DNA of 64,000 nt from a virus: positions 1-64,000 of IMG/VR virus record IMGVR_UViG_3300028840_004184, one strand, 5' to 3'. Positions 37,910 to 47,079 of this stretch are shown here, piece by piece; positions within the stretch are counted from its first letter, which is position 1; every line of letters begins with the position of its first letter. Both the position numbers and the translations under genes were made by a program. The notes under the pieces were generated by a model. It searched no databases and was not told the DNA's origin. It worked only from the letters and a program-made list of their open reading frames with translations.

Positions 37910-38321
37910 TTTTAGTGAAGTAACCGTTTGTGGTAGAATGGGCGAGCCTCAGTTTTTTGAGATTGGTGAGAAGAAGACTCCGAAGGCTGCGTTTAGTGTA
38001 GCCGTGAATAAATATCGTCCCAAGCAGGGTGGAGAGGGTTTCGATCAGAGAACCATATGGGTTCCTTGTGTCGCCTGGGCTCGTGTAGCCAGCCAAATTA
38101 AGCAAAATGGTGGTAAAGGCGTTACCATTATGGCTTCTGGTGAGTTTGAAGTTGAGGAGTATCAGGACAAGGAGGGCAACCCAAAGAAATCGCAATTTGT
38201 GCGTTTGCGTTCTGTCAAATTGTTTGATTTTAAGTCTGGTAATTCTGAAGCCGCTTCTCAAAATACTTCTCAAAATACCAATAACAATAGTGGTTTCCAG
38301 CCATCTGGACCTTTTGGATAA
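37902..38321 (+). CDS. ssb: Single-stranded DNA-binding protein
   Basis: A 139-residue protein with an OB-fold: VTVCGRMGEPQFFE, AAFSVAVNKY, TIWVPCVAWARVA and VTIMASGEFEVEEYQDKEG match bacterial SSB. A flexible Ser/Asn/Gln tail follows. The end is QPSGPFG rather than the acidic DDDIPF of cellular SSB, so it keeps a Pro-Phe near the end without an acidic patch and with an extra Gly. It would protect single-stranded DNA at forks and may dock partners through this tail. Confidence 0.9.
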   Translation: MSDFSEVTVCGRMGEPQFFEIGEKKTPKAAFSVAVNKYRPKQGGEGFDQRTIWVPCVAWARVASQIKQNGGKGVTIMASGEFEVEEYQDKEGNPKKSQFVRLRSVKLFDFKSGNSEAASQNTSQNTNNNSGFQPSGPFG

Positions 38322-38333
38322 TGGAGAAAAATA

Positions 38334-40199
38334 GTGTCGGATAAATATAAGAAAAGAATTCTGTTTTGTGGTGAGGCATCTTTTCTGAATACAGGATTTT
38401 CTACTTATTATCGAGAACTGCTTCCCCGTCTAGCAAAGACGGGGAAGTATGAAATTGCCGAAATGGGGTCGTATGCTAATCAGGCCGATCCTCGTATTTA
38501 CGATTTTATTCGTAATAGGTGGACGTTTTATGGTGTTGAGGCTATCCCGACGCCCAATCGTGATTCGTCTGACGAATTGGCATATCGAGATCCTCAAAAT
38601 CAGAGCCCTCGTGCTCCTGGGCAAAATACTTGTCAGTTTGGTGATTACAGGTTCCAGTATGCTTGTGCTGATTTCAAGCCGGATATTGTCGTAGATATTC
38701 GTGATTGGTGGATGCTGGAGTATATCGAAAGATCTGCTTTCCGTCCTTATTTCAAATGGATAGCTATGCCAACCGTTGATGCTGAACCGCAGCGAGAAGA
38801 ATGGATTGCTACTTATCGCACAGCCAATTTATGTCTTGCATATTCTGATTTTGGTGTTCACGTATTAAAGTCTTATCCTGGTGTGAAAGTCTGGAATAAG
38901 CCTACTAGACCTGGTGTTGATCTGGATGTATTCCATCCCATGGATCAAAAAGAACTGAAGAAAGATTGGCTTGGGTGCCAGGATGATGTCAGGGTTATTT
39001 TAATGGTTGCACGTAATCAAAGTAGAAAGCTGTTTCCTGATGCCTTAAATGCCTTTGCTTTAATGAAAGAAAAATACAAGGGTGTTCGTGCTGTTGATAA
39101 GGCAGTATTTGTTGTACATAGTTCTTGGCCTGATAATCAGCATTCTTATGATTACCCTCGACATATTGCAAGAATGCATACTGGGCATTATGGTCTTGAA
39201 TATTATAATATGCCGACTAAATCTAAAAAACAGAGCAAGAAGAAGCCTAAGGGCGGGATTATGCATGATGTTTTCCAGACATATATGTGTCGTAAATGCA
39301 ATCATGTTTTTCTTGGCTGGGCTATTCATTTGTATGATAAGCCCGTTGAGTATCGTGTTCCTAATGAAGCGGGTAAGATTTATATACAATGTCAAAAGTG
39401 TGGTGAAAATTGGGCCACTACCCCAGACACATCTCGTGGATATGATCGCGAACAATTAGCTCGTTTATATGCTATGGCTGATATGTTTGTGCAGGTCACA
39501 ATCTGTGAGGGGGACGGCATGCCTATTCAAGAAGCTAAGGCCTGTGGTTGTCCCACGCTAGTTGTTGATTATTCTGCTATGGCCGAAAAGGGCCGTTTTC
39601 ATGATGAGTATGTGCATTTCAAGGACAAAGATTTTAATAAGGACGAGTATACCGTCCATCATGGGGGGGCGGCCATCCCTGTGGAAAGGTTTTATTATGA
39701 GCCCGAAACTTCATGCAAAAGGGCTCTTCCGGACACATCTGAGTTAGCAGACCAGATGTATGAATTATTGACTGATGATAAGAAGCGTAATAAGATGCGT
39801 GTTGATGCACGCAGGTGTGTTGAAGAAAACTATGATTGGGATAAGCTTGTTCAGGAATGGGAATATGTTTTGGATAACATGGACATTCTTGATCGTTCTA
39901 CCACATGGGATAAGACTCATAAAATAGTGGAAACAAGGAAGGCTGGGGATATCCCCGAGGGACTTAACGATAGTGAGTTTATTGATCATTTATATTTAAA
40001 GGTTCTTAAATACCCTAAGGTGGATGATGCTGGTAAACAACATTGGTTAGCTGCCCTGGAGGCGGGAGAGAGTCGTGAGGCAGTTTGTCGTGCTTTTGAA
40101 CAGGTGATTGGGCAGGAGGTTAAACATCAGAATGCGGTTAATGCACTGCTTGCCACACCCGAAAAAGATCCTAATAAGCTTGATGGAGAGATGATATAA
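38334..40199 (+). CDS. GT4-like glycosyltransferase with inserted zinc ribbon and DUF4214-like tail
   Basis: A 621-residue protein from a GTG behind GGAGAAA. The N-terminal ILFCGEASFLNTGFSTYYREL and the C-terminal ICEGDGMPIQEAKACGCPTLV identify a GT-B enzyme of family 4 type. Between the two halves lies an insertion with CRKC (near 319) and CQKC (near 353), a zinc ribbon preceded by a Lys-rich loop. Residues about 545-600 (FIDHLYLKVL, DAGKQHWLAAL, ESREAVCRAF) resemble a DUF4214 domain. An 11-base-pair hairpin is at 38421-38447. It may bind nucleic acid or a protein partner in addition to sugar donor and acceptor. Confidence 0.82.
   Translation: MSDKYKKRILFCGEASFLNTGFSTYYRELLPRLAKTGKYEIAEMGSYANQADPRIYDFIRNRWTFYGVEAIPTPNRDSSDELAYRDPQNQSPRAPGQNTCQFGDYRFQYACADFKPDIVVDIRDWWMLEYIERSAFRPYFKWIAMPTVDAEPQREEWIATYRTANLCLAYSDFGVHVLKSYPGVKVWNKPTRPGVDLDVFHPMDQKELKKDWLGCQDDVRVILMVARNQSRKLFPDALNAFALMKEKYKGVRAVDKAVFVVHSSWPDNQHSYDYPRHIARMHTGHYGLEYYNMPTKSKKQSKKKPKGGIMHDVFQTYMCRKCNHVFLGWAIHLYDKPVEYRVPNEAGKIYIQCQKCGENWATTPDTSRGYDREQLARLYAMADMFVQVTICEGDGMPIQEAKACGCPTLVVDYSAMAEKGRFHDEYVHFKDKDFNKDEYTVHHGGAAIPVERFYYEPETSCKRALPDTSELADQMYELLTDDKKRNKMRVDARRCVEENYDWDKLVQEWEYVLDNMDILDRSTTWDKTHKIVETRKAGDIPEGLNDSEFIDHLYLKVLKYPKVDDAGKQHWLAALEAGESREAVCRAFEQVIGQEVKHQNAVNALLATPEKDPNKLDGEMI
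38421..38447 (+). other. Perfect 11-bp hairpin inside the glycosyltransferase gene
   Basis: CTTCCCCGTCT (38421-38431) and its exact reverse complement (38437-38447) enclose the loop AGCAA, about 90 bases after the GTG start. There is no T-tract, so a terminator is unlikely. It could slow ribosomes, shield RNA ends or be a chance result of coding constraint. Confidence 0.6.
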
Positions 40200-41389
40200 T
40201 GAAGATTTTGATTGTTGGTCCGCTTAAGGATTTTTCAGGCTATGCACATTTGGCTCGTAATATGGCGTCGGCTCTTCATATGAATAAGGTCGATGTCGCT
40301 ATGCGTCATGTGAAGTACGATGATTATGAATATATACCTAGTGTTGAAGAACTAGATATGTTTAAGAAACCTATGGATGAGTGTGATATTGTTTGGCAGT
40401 GGACAACTCCGAATGAGATTAGGTACATTCCTGGTAAAATGAATATAGCTACTTTGTTTTGGGAAACCACACGCATTCCTAGGTATTGGGTTGAACAATT
40501 GAATTTGATGGATTTAATTATTGTCCCATGTAACTTCAATGCCACGGTTCTTAGTCGATGTGGTGTGACAAAACCTATATGTACTGCCAATCCGTTGTTT
40601 GATATTAGTATTTATAATCAGCAGTATGACAGGTTTGAAATTCCTAATGCAGGTGATAGGACCATATACTATAATATTTGTCAGTTTAATGCTAAGAAGG
40701 GTCTTGATGCTTTACTAAGATCATATTTTCGGGCTTTTTACGATATACCTGAAGAAACATTATTGGTGTTGAAAACTTATATTAGTATGGTGAATCGTAA
40801 TGGTGAGATAGATCGTGTACGTGGTTTTATTGATAATGTTAAGAAGCGTATGCGTTTACCACAATATCCGCCCGTTTATGTTATCACTAATATATTAGAT
40901 GACAAAGGCGTATATAGACTACATACTACTGGTGACGTTTATGTGTGTCCGAGTCGTGGCGAAGGTTGGGGTATTCCGCCTTTTGAGGCGATGGCAATGG
41001 GTTCCCACCTTATAACTAATAATTGGGGTGGTTTGGGTGAGTTTGTCCATGAGAATAATGCGATTCTTTATCCCGGAGCCCAGTCTATTGTTTTTGATCA
41101 ACCACATCCCGATCCTAATCTTTACACTAGTGCAGAGGAATGGTTTGAGCCTAACGACTTTCATATGTCTGTGGCTATGCGAAATGTACATGAGTGTATC
41201 AGAGGGAGGGGGCAGAAAGATTTTGTTGATAAGCTTAACGGACTCAAAACAAGAGCAAAGGCCGATATCCAGAATTATGATTTTCGAACCGCTGGTCCAA
41301 AGTTTATAGCTGAATTACGTAAACTTTATTCGTCATGGAAACAAAATGGTTGTATAGAGGTTGAACAAAATGAAGCTAATAAGGTTTAA
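40199..41389 (+). CDS. Family 4 (GT-B) glycosyltransferase
   Basis: A 396-residue protein starting in a TAATG overlap. ILIVGPLKDFSGYAHLARN at the N-terminus and VYVCPSRGEGWGIPPFEAMAMG (donor-binding E-x7-E type region near residues 242-263) are characteristic of GT4 enzymes. A segment IATLFWETTRIP also occurs in phage and bacterial relatives. No membrane anchor is seen. It probably extends the same glycan as the preceding enzyme. Confidence 0.87.
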   Translation: MKILIVGPLKDFSGYAHLARNMASALHMNKVDVAMRHVKYDDYEYIPSVEELDMFKKPMDECDIVWQWTTPNEIRYIPGKMNIATLFWETTRIPRYWVEQLNLMDLIIVPCNFNATVLSRCGVTKPICTANPLFDISIYNQQYDRFEIPNAGDRTIYYNICQFNAKKGLDALLRSYFRAFYDIPEETLLVLKTYISMVNRNGEIDRVRGFIDNVKKRMRLPQYPPVYVITNILDDKGVYRLHTTGDVYVCPSRGEGWGIPPFEAMAMGSHLITNNWGGLGEFVHENNAILYPGAQSIVFDQPHPDPNLYTSAEEWFEPNDFHMSVAMRNVHECIRGRGQKDFVDKLNGLKTRAKADIQNYDFRTAGPKFIAELRKLYSSWKQNGCIEVEQNEANKV

Positions 41390-41702
41390 GTGTATTGTTT
41401 GTAAAAGTGAGTTTTATACTCTTCCTGATTATGTCGAAGAGATTCGTAAAAAAGATGATGATCCCATTTGCCCTTTTTGTGATCCTGAGCCGGGCAAGTC
41501 AATATCAAGGTGTTTTGAGGTCGGTGATGTTGAGTTTGATGATCGATCTAAGCTTGAGGCAGATGATATTGAAAATACTGTCGAATTTTTGAAGGAAGTT
41601 GAAAAAGAGATATCTGGGCAATTCGATCAAGCTTACCATAGAATAGAAAGACTAAAAAGACAAAAGGTTGAAGATAGCGGAGACACCAATGAGCCAGAAT
41701 AA
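41370..41702 (+). CDS. Small zinc-finger protein
   Basis: A 110-residue protein. The ATG at 41370 follows AGAGG by nine bases; a TTG at 41361 abuts it. CIVCKSEF near the N-terminus and CPFC about 25 residues later form a zinc ribbon, followed by an acidic helical region. It overlaps the 3' end of one glycosyltransferase gene and the 5' end of the next, so it is translated with them. Function unknown. Confidence 0.65.
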   Translation: MKLIRFKCIVCKSEFYTLPDYVEEIRKKDDDPICPFCDPEPGKSISRCFEVGDVEFDDRSKLEADDIENTVEFLKEVEKEISGQFDQAYHRIERLKRQKVEDSGDTNEPE

Positions 41703-42732
41703 TCAAGGAGCTAACTATCGTGGTCAAATGGACGAAATAGCCGAGGTGCTTATGTGGCCGACTAAAATCGTTCAATGTATCCAGGTATTCAATGGGGAAG
41801 AATTCATAGAGTATGTGTTAAAATCTATATATAATGCCGTCGATCACATAAGGATTGTCGAGGGGGCTGTAAAAAATCAGGTTGGTGCTACCAAAGACGG
41901 TCATTCTACCGACAAAACTGTTGAAATTATTAAAAGATTTATAAAAGAGAGTGATCCGGGCAAAAAAGTCAGACTTATCCAGATTAAGAGACCGTATGAA
42001 AACCTGGAAGAAATGAAACAAACATTTCTTGATTATGCGGTTCCGGGTGAGTGGCTTTTGATTAATGATGTGGATGAATTTTATAGGGAAGAAGATATAC
42101 ATCTGTTAAGAAGGGCTATATATTATCAACCTCTTGCATCTGAGTTTGTTCCGTTATTTTTGCATTTTTATAGAGATTGTGTTCATATTGCTAAACCAGA
42201 ACATGAATGGCAGCCTCAACATCAAAGATTTTTCCGCTTTGTAAAAGGAATGAAATATAATGCTCATCCGATAGTGACTGATCATATGAATCATTGTACT
42301 TATTATGCTGTCCACTATCAGCATCGACGCTTTGTTGTGAAAGACTGGTATGTATGGCATTACGGGTATGCTCGTGAAAATATGGATAAAGTCATGATGG
42401 ACAAGAAGACTTATTACGAAAAAGAGCTTTCTAAGCATGCCGGGGCTGATAAGCCGTTCGATGAAAAAGCCAATCTCTTTTTGAATAGAGGTGAAGATCT
42501 TGGAGATTTTTTGTCTTACAATATCGCGTTACATCCCGAGGTATTAAAAAATCATCCGATGATGAAGTTTCGCGATGAGCAGTGGAGTGGGTTAATATTT
42601 GATCCATGGCACAAGGCTGAACCCTATTGTCTTGAGGAAATTCCTAATATATGGCTTTGGATGACTGGAGCTAATCCACGTATGCCTTTTTACAGTAATC
42701 AAATTACTTTGGACGAACTAAAAGAACTATAA
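41689..42732 (+). CDS. GT-A family glycosyltransferase
   Basis: A 347-residue protein. The ATG at 41689 is preceded by GGAG at 41679-41682; a TTG at 41668 is a poorer choice. IVQCIQVFNGEEFIEYVL, then STDKTVEIIKRF and WLLINDVDEFYREEDI form the nucleotide-binding region with the DxD motif (DVD). WYVWHYGYAR follows in the acceptor half. A cytoplasmic sugar transferase with a two-metal or one-metal GT-A site is expected. Confidence 0.8.
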   Translation: MSQNNQGANYRGQMDEIAEVLMWPTKIVQCIQVFNGEEFIEYVLKSIYNAVDHIRIVEGAVKNQVGATKDGHSTDKTVEIIKRFIKESDPGKKVRLIQIKRPYENLEEMKQTFLDYAVPGEWLLINDVDEFYREEDIHLLRRAIYYQPLASEFVPLFLHFYRDCVHIAKPEHEWQPQHQRFFRFVKGMKYNAHPIVTDHMNHCTYYAVHYQHRRFVVKDWYVWHYGYARENMDKVMMDKKTYYEKELSKHAGADKPFDEKANLFLNRGEDLGDFLSYNIALHPEVLKNHPMMKFRDEQWSGLIFDPWHKAEPYCLEEIPNIWLWMTGANPRMPFYSNQITLDELKEL

Positions 42733-42744
42733 GGAGACCGAGAT

Positions 42745-43122
42745 ATGCGTTGTATTATTATTATGTTGTTTATTATGTTGTCATTAGTCGGGTGTCAGTC
42801 AATAAATCAAAATGAACGTCATATAATGCTTGATGTTAATGTTGCTACTGTTGCAGAATATTTTTGTGTTGCCGCACAACTTGATATTATACTCAATGAA
42901 TTGCTTGTGTATAATCCTGATAATGAAAGTCTCTTAGACATTCAGAAAAAGCTTAAAGAATCTAGAGCCAACGTTGCTGAGTTGGCGGAGCATCTTCGTA
43001 AAATGGTCGAGTCTTCTGATCTTGAAGATACTGTGAAAAATAGTATGTTCGAGGTATTAAATGCTGCTATATTGTTGGGTATTGATAACACCAAGGTATT
43101 AGTCACACCAAGAGGAGAATAA
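42745..43122 (+). CDS. Lipoprotein
   Basis: A 125-residue protein whose first 17 residues form a short hydrophobic signal ending LSLVGC; Cys17 would be lipidated after signal peptidase II cleavage. The mature part is helical and acidic. It lies within the glycan island, directly before a 75-residue basic protein. Phage lipoproteins serve as outer spanins or as superinfection-exclusion factors; neither can be chosen here. Confidence 0.75.
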   Translation: MRCIIIMLFIMLSLVGCQSINQNERHIMLDVNVATVAEYFCVAAQLDIILNELLVYNPDNESLLDIQKKLKESRANVAELAEHLRKMVESSDLEDTVKNSMFEVLNAAILLGIDNTKVLVTPRGE

Positions 43123-43124
43123 TC

Positions 43125-43352
43125 ATGCCATTCGAACCCAGAGGAATAGACGGATTAAAAGTTTTTAATATCCCTGAAGAGAAACTCAAGGAGATGCAAG
43201 CCAAAGCAAAGCATATGATCAAAAAGAAACATGTTAAAGAATTACTAAGTGTTATGGAGCAGGTCCAACAAGCCAAAGACCAACGAAAAGCATTAATTAA
43301 ACATCTTTTTTCTGTCCTCCGTATAGCTATCGCCCTAGGTTTTCGCGTGTAA
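43125..43352 (+). CDS. Small basic protein, 75 residues
   Basis: Starts two bases after the lipoprotein stop, with AGAGGAG as ribosome binding site. The middle is Lys-rich and helical, and the last 15 residues are hydrophobic (FSVLRIAIALGFRV), which could contact a membrane. No family is recognised. The pairing with the lipoprotein gene suggests a joint function. Confidence 0.6.
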   Translation: MPFEPRGIDGLKVFNIPEEKLKEMQAKAKHMIKKKHVKELLSVMEQVQQAKDQRKALIKHLFSVLRIAIALGFRV

Positions 43353-43364
43353 GGAAAAACATTT

Positions 43365-44222
43365 ATGCCTAAAATAAGCTACTTAGTATCCACATATAAT
43401 TCTGCTGATTATCTTGACAGATGTATTAGGGACCTTATGCTACAGAGCGAACAAAACTTCGAGATAATTATTGTGAACCCTAATTCACCAGATAGGGATG
43501 ATGAAATAGCCCAAGAGTGGTTGGATCGCGATTCTCGCATCAGGTATTTTTATGTTAAGGAGCGGGAACCTTATGGTCAGTCATGGCTTAGGGCATGGCA
43601 GCAAGCCGAATCCCCGATTGTGTGTAATGCTAATACGGATGACACAAGACATTATATGTTTGGTACATATGTGATTAGTGCTTTAGAATCTACGGACGGT
43701 ATAGCTTTTGTTTATCCTGGTGTTAATGTAGTAAATCAGAAAGGGATATATACTGGAGGCGGTGAGAGAGGGCCTTTTGATAGAAATGTTTTTAAGAAGG
43801 AGTGTCATGGTGGACCGTGTGTTGCTTGGCGGACGAGTCTGAGGGACGAAGTAAATATGGATGAGGCCTGGGAAAGAGCTGGTGTATATACGTCTGCTTT
43901 TGATTATTGGCTTTGGCTAAAATTTATGAGCCTGGGGTATGATGGTAAAGTTCTTTATGGAGTGCCTGTGACATATACTCAGAGGCCGGATTCAATCGAG
44001 AATAGTTCTGGTCCTAAATCTACGTGGCAGTCGTTTTGTGCTATATCTGAGTTTTTCCCCGAGGCTATCCAAGAAATAGGGAAGGAAGCATTGGACTTTC
44101 TTAGTTTTCCTGTTGTTCCTCCTCAGGACGAATGGTGTGAAATGATGAAAACTAAGATTGGACCAGATGATATCAAGAGGTGGGACGGAGCCAAGATTAA
44201 TATTTTTGCGGAGCGGGTATGA
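43365..44222 (+). CDS. Family 2 (GT-A) glycosyltransferase
   Basis: A 285-residue protein opening with ISYLVSTYNSADYLDRCI, the standard GT2 beginning, followed by EIIIVNPNSPDRDDEIA and an NTDD motif in place of DxD near residue 88. The acceptor half has SAFDYWLWLKFMSLGY. It overlaps the next glycosyltransferase gene by four bases. Confidence 0.87.
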   Translation: MPKISYLVSTYNSADYLDRCIRDLMLQSEQNFEIIIVNPNSPDRDDEIAQEWLDRDSRIRYFYVKEREPYGQSWLRAWQQAESPIVCNANTDDTRHYMFGTYVISALESTDGIAFVYPGVNVVNQKGIYTGGGERGPFDRNVFKKECHGGPCVAWRTSLRDEVNMDEAWERAGVYTSAFDYWLWLKFMSLGYDGKVLYGVPVTYTQRPDSIENSSGPKSTWQSFCAISEFFPEAIQEIGKEALDFLSFPVVPPQDEWCEMMKTKIGPDDIKRWDGAKINIFAERV

Positions 44223-45349
44223 AGATCTTGCATTTTATACATGATTTAGGAATTGGTGGTACTCAGAAAACCTGTGAGCAGTTTGCTATTGAACTTGCTA
44301 GGCGTGGGCATACATGCTCTGTCGTATTTTATGAAGGTGGGGCAACAGACAGGTGTGAAAACTTAGATAGTTGTGCAGCGAATGATGTTGGGTATGATAG
44401 ATTAGTTTGGTTTGGTATTAATAGGGAGAATAAAGAGAAAGCCTTCCAGGAAATAGTAGATAAGTTTAAGCCTGATATTATTCATACATATTTGAGTGGA
44501 TATCCTGAATTTCCTGATCCTGGCAAAGACTATGATCCTCGCGGAGCGAAGTGTGTTCAAACGAATGTATTTGGTCATTATAATAGTAACCCTGATTTAC
44601 ACAAAGTGTTATATATGAGCGAATATCTTTATTTTCATGCCAGGAAACATGGCTATGCTACTGGTCCTGATTTCCGATATGACTTTATTTACAATCCTGT
44701 CCCTAAACCTGTGGTTAGTAGGGTGTCTAAGCTGGTGCTTGATGGTGACAAGGAAATTTGGCCGAAAGATAATAAAATTGTTATCGGTAGGACTGGTAGA
44801 CCTGAGAATGGGATATACGACTCTATATCTATTGACGCCTTAAATATATTGTTGCAAAACCAGCCGGAATTACGTGGCAAAATTAATTTTTTGGTTCTTG
44901 CTCCGCCTCCTAATATGGTTAAAGATCTTAAGAGATATAGTATTCCCTTTAGTATGCATTGTCCTACGGTCATACCTTATGAAATCGATCGTATTTATAG
45001 TAAAATGGATATTTTTGCACATGCTCGTTTGGATGGCGAGACATGTGGCTGCGTTATTGAGGAGGCTATGATGCATGGGCTTCCTGTTGTTACTCATGTA
45101 TCGCAGCCCGATGTTCCAAATGTTTATCCGTTCCAGGCACAAACAACTCTTGTGGAAAATGATCGTACAGGATTTGTTGTTGGACATTCTGCTGAAGAGT
45201 ATGCTGAAGCCTTGGGTGAGCTTATCGAAGATGCTGATCTTCGCAAGAAGCTTGGTGATGCTGGTAAGGAAGTTGCCTTGTCACTTTTTGAGACTGGTGT
45301 ATGTGTGGATAAGTTGGAGAAAATATATTACGAGTTAATAAATGAATAA
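44219..45349 (+). CDS. Family 4 (GT-B) glycosyltransferase
   Basis: A 376-residue protein with ILHFIHDLGIGGTQKTCEQFA at the N-terminus, an IIHTYLSGYPEF acceptor segment, and a donor domain with DIFAHARLDGETCGCVIEEAM near 260-280. It resembles the protein encoded at 46015 in both halves (HxSG/SGH plus trailing EFP or EWP, ETN/QTN-x-FxH), so the two are probably paralogues. Confidence 0.87.
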   Translation: MKILHFIHDLGIGGTQKTCEQFAIELARRGHTCSVVFYEGGATDRCENLDSCAANDVGYDRLVWFGINRENKEKAFQEIVDKFKPDIIHTYLSGYPEFPDPGKDYDPRGAKCVQTNVFGHYNSNPDLHKVLYMSEYLYFHARKHGYATGPDFRYDFIYNPVPKPVVSRVSKLVLDGDKEIWPKDNKIVIGRTGRPENGIYDSISIDALNILLQNQPELRGKINFLVLAPPPNMVKDLKRYSIPFSMHCPTVIPYEIDRIYSKMDIFAHARLDGETCGCVIEEAMMHGLPVVTHVSQPDVPNVYPFQAQTTLVENDRTGFVVGHSAEEYAEALGELIEDADLRKKLGDAGKEVALSLFETGVCVDKLEKIYYELINE

Positions 45350-46034
45350 TCAAAGAGTAAAGCCATTTATTCAAGCGGTTAACAGGCTAAAAAACGCCAG
45401 GTGTGATGGCAATAAGATATATTATGATTTCCAGATACCTGGATGGTGTCATCAAGAAACAATGTTCTTTTTGAATCTTGTAGTTGGTCATTTTTTGAAT
45501 CAAGACGAACAGTATTTGGAAATAGGCACCTATTGTGGTAAAAGTCTAGTAGCTGCTCTTTATAAAAATTATGCTAAGGCTCAAGTAATAGAGCCGTTTG
45601 AGAAGCATTTGCCGGATGGAGTACATATTAGAAGTAAGTGGGTGGAAAATATTAGTCGTTTTGGTCTTGGGTCTGAGAATAGAGTCACGCTTCATAATGA
45701 AAAGTGTGAGCAGTTCGATGGCGATCTACCAGAGATCGGCGTGTTTTATTATGATGGTAATCATGACTCAGGTCACACTTACGAGGCTCTTAAAAAGTAC
45801 GAGAAGTATTTAGCGGACAATGCAATTATCATAGTTGATGATTATTATATCGGCGGAGGGGACGCCCAAACTCCTTATCCTGGATACGATGTTGTTGATG
45901 GTCATCCAGTTAAAGTTGATACTGACAGGTGGGTGTCTGAAAATCAAGATAAGGCCAGGATAGTTTGGATTATGCCGTGCGAGAACCATCAAGCCGTTAT
46001 TTTATATAGAAGAAATGGTCATGAAGAAGATTAA
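45342..46034 (+). CDS. Class I SAM methyltransferase (Methyltransf_24-like)
   Basis: A 230-residue protein. YLEIGTYCGKSLVAAL is motif I; VFYYDGNHDSGHTYEALKKY and DNAIIIVDDYYIGGGD match the Methyltransf_24 pattern of an acidic metal site near the active centre. It lies between two related GT4 genes and overlaps both (eight and twenty bases). Probably a sugar O-methyltransferase. Confidence 0.83.
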   Translation: MNNQRVKPFIQAVNRLKNARCDGNKIYYDFQIPGWCHQETMFFLNLVVGHFLNQDEQYLEIGTYCGKSLVAALYKNYAKAQVIEPFEKHLPDGVHIRSKWVENISRFGLGSENRVTLHNEKCEQFDGDLPEIGVFYYDGNHDSGHTYEALKKYEKYLADNAIIIVDDYYIGGGDAQTPYPGYDVVDGHPVKVDTDRWVSENQDKARIVWIMPCENHQAVILYRRNGHEED

Positions 46035-47079
46035 GGTAGTACATCACACAAAAGGATGTGGGTATTCTGGCACAGATAGGACAGCCCAGCTTTTCTGTCA
46101 ATATTTAGACAGGAGTAAGTTTGAGCCGTATATTGTGTACAGGGAAAACGCTGATTGTTCGCGGGTAAATTTTATGAAGCGTGAACTTGAAGGCAGTAAT
46201 GTGGTGGAATACGATCACGAACACGGTAATAATGTTTCTCCTTATTGGCCCAAGAGAGATAATTTTGTAGATGTGATTCGTTCTATTAACCCAGACATTA
46301 TACATTTCCATCGTTCTGGTCATACCGAGTGGCCTTGTTTGCCTTTTCTCAAGAAGGAATTTCCGAAAGTCAAGTTTGTTGAAACTAATATATTCGCTCA
46401 TAACGATAATTTTCCATGGGACCTGAGATTATTTATATGTCCTTATATCGCAACGAGAGCAGGGCATCCTGACGGATCTTATTTATATAATCCAGTAGAA
46501 TTGCCTTATTGCGGTGAAGGTAGTGACGATTCTGATATTGTCGTTTTGGGGCGAATAGGTAGACAGGATAATTTTTATGATATATCCTTACAGGCTTGTC
46601 GATTGTTGTTAGGTCGAGGAATTAAAAACTGGAAGTACTTGATTGTTAATCCTTGTGACAAGTGGATTAACAGGATTCATGAATTAGGGCTTGATAAATA
46701 TTGTGAGCCTATTGTCCCGATTTATGATAATCGATCATTATCTAGATTTTATTCATTATTAGATGTTTTCGCACATTCCAGAAGTGATGGTGAATGCCAA
46801 AGTGTTTGTATGAGTGAAGCACAAATACATGGTGTTCCCATTGTTACCCATAAGTCGCCATGCTGGAATGGTCAGGTTGATCAAATTAATTTGAGTAATT
46901 GTGGGTTTTGTGTTGGGTGGAATGATGCCGTTGGGTATGCTGATAATTTACAGGCATTAATAGAAAGTAAGTCATTGAGAGAACGACTTGGGGGGAACGG
47001 TAGGCGGTGGGCTAATCATAATGTCGAGGCTAGTGTTGTAGTTAAGCAACTTGAGGGATACTATGAGGGACTCATATAA
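46015..47079 (+). CDS. Family 4 (GT-B) glycosyltransferase
   Basis: A 354-residue protein; ATG at 46015 or 46021 could serve as start. VVHHTKGCGYSGTDRTAQ resembles the donor-less N-terminal domain opening of GT4 enzymes, IIHFHRSGHTEW the acceptor loop, and DVFAHSRSDGECQSVCMSEAQ the donor-binding region. It is related to the protein encoded at 44219. It ends in a TAATG overlap with the phosphoesterase gene. Confidence 0.84.
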   Translation: MVMKKIKVVHHTKGCGYSGTDRTAQLFCQYLDRSKFEPYIVYRENADCSRVNFMKRELEGSNVVEYDHEHGNNVSPYWPKRDNFVDVIRSINPDIIHFHRSGHTEWPCLPFLKKEFPKVKFVETNIFAHNDNFPWDLRLFICPYIATRAGHPDGSYLYNPVELPYCGEGSDDSDIVVLGRIGRQDNFYDISLQACRLLLGRGIKNWKYLIVNPCDKWINRIHELGLDKYCEPIVPIYDNRSLSRFYSLLDVFAHSRSDGECQSVCMSEAQIHGVPIVTHKSPCWNGQVDQINLSNCGFCVGWNDAVGYADNLQALIESKSLRERLGGNGRRWANHNVEASVVVKQLEGYYEGLI

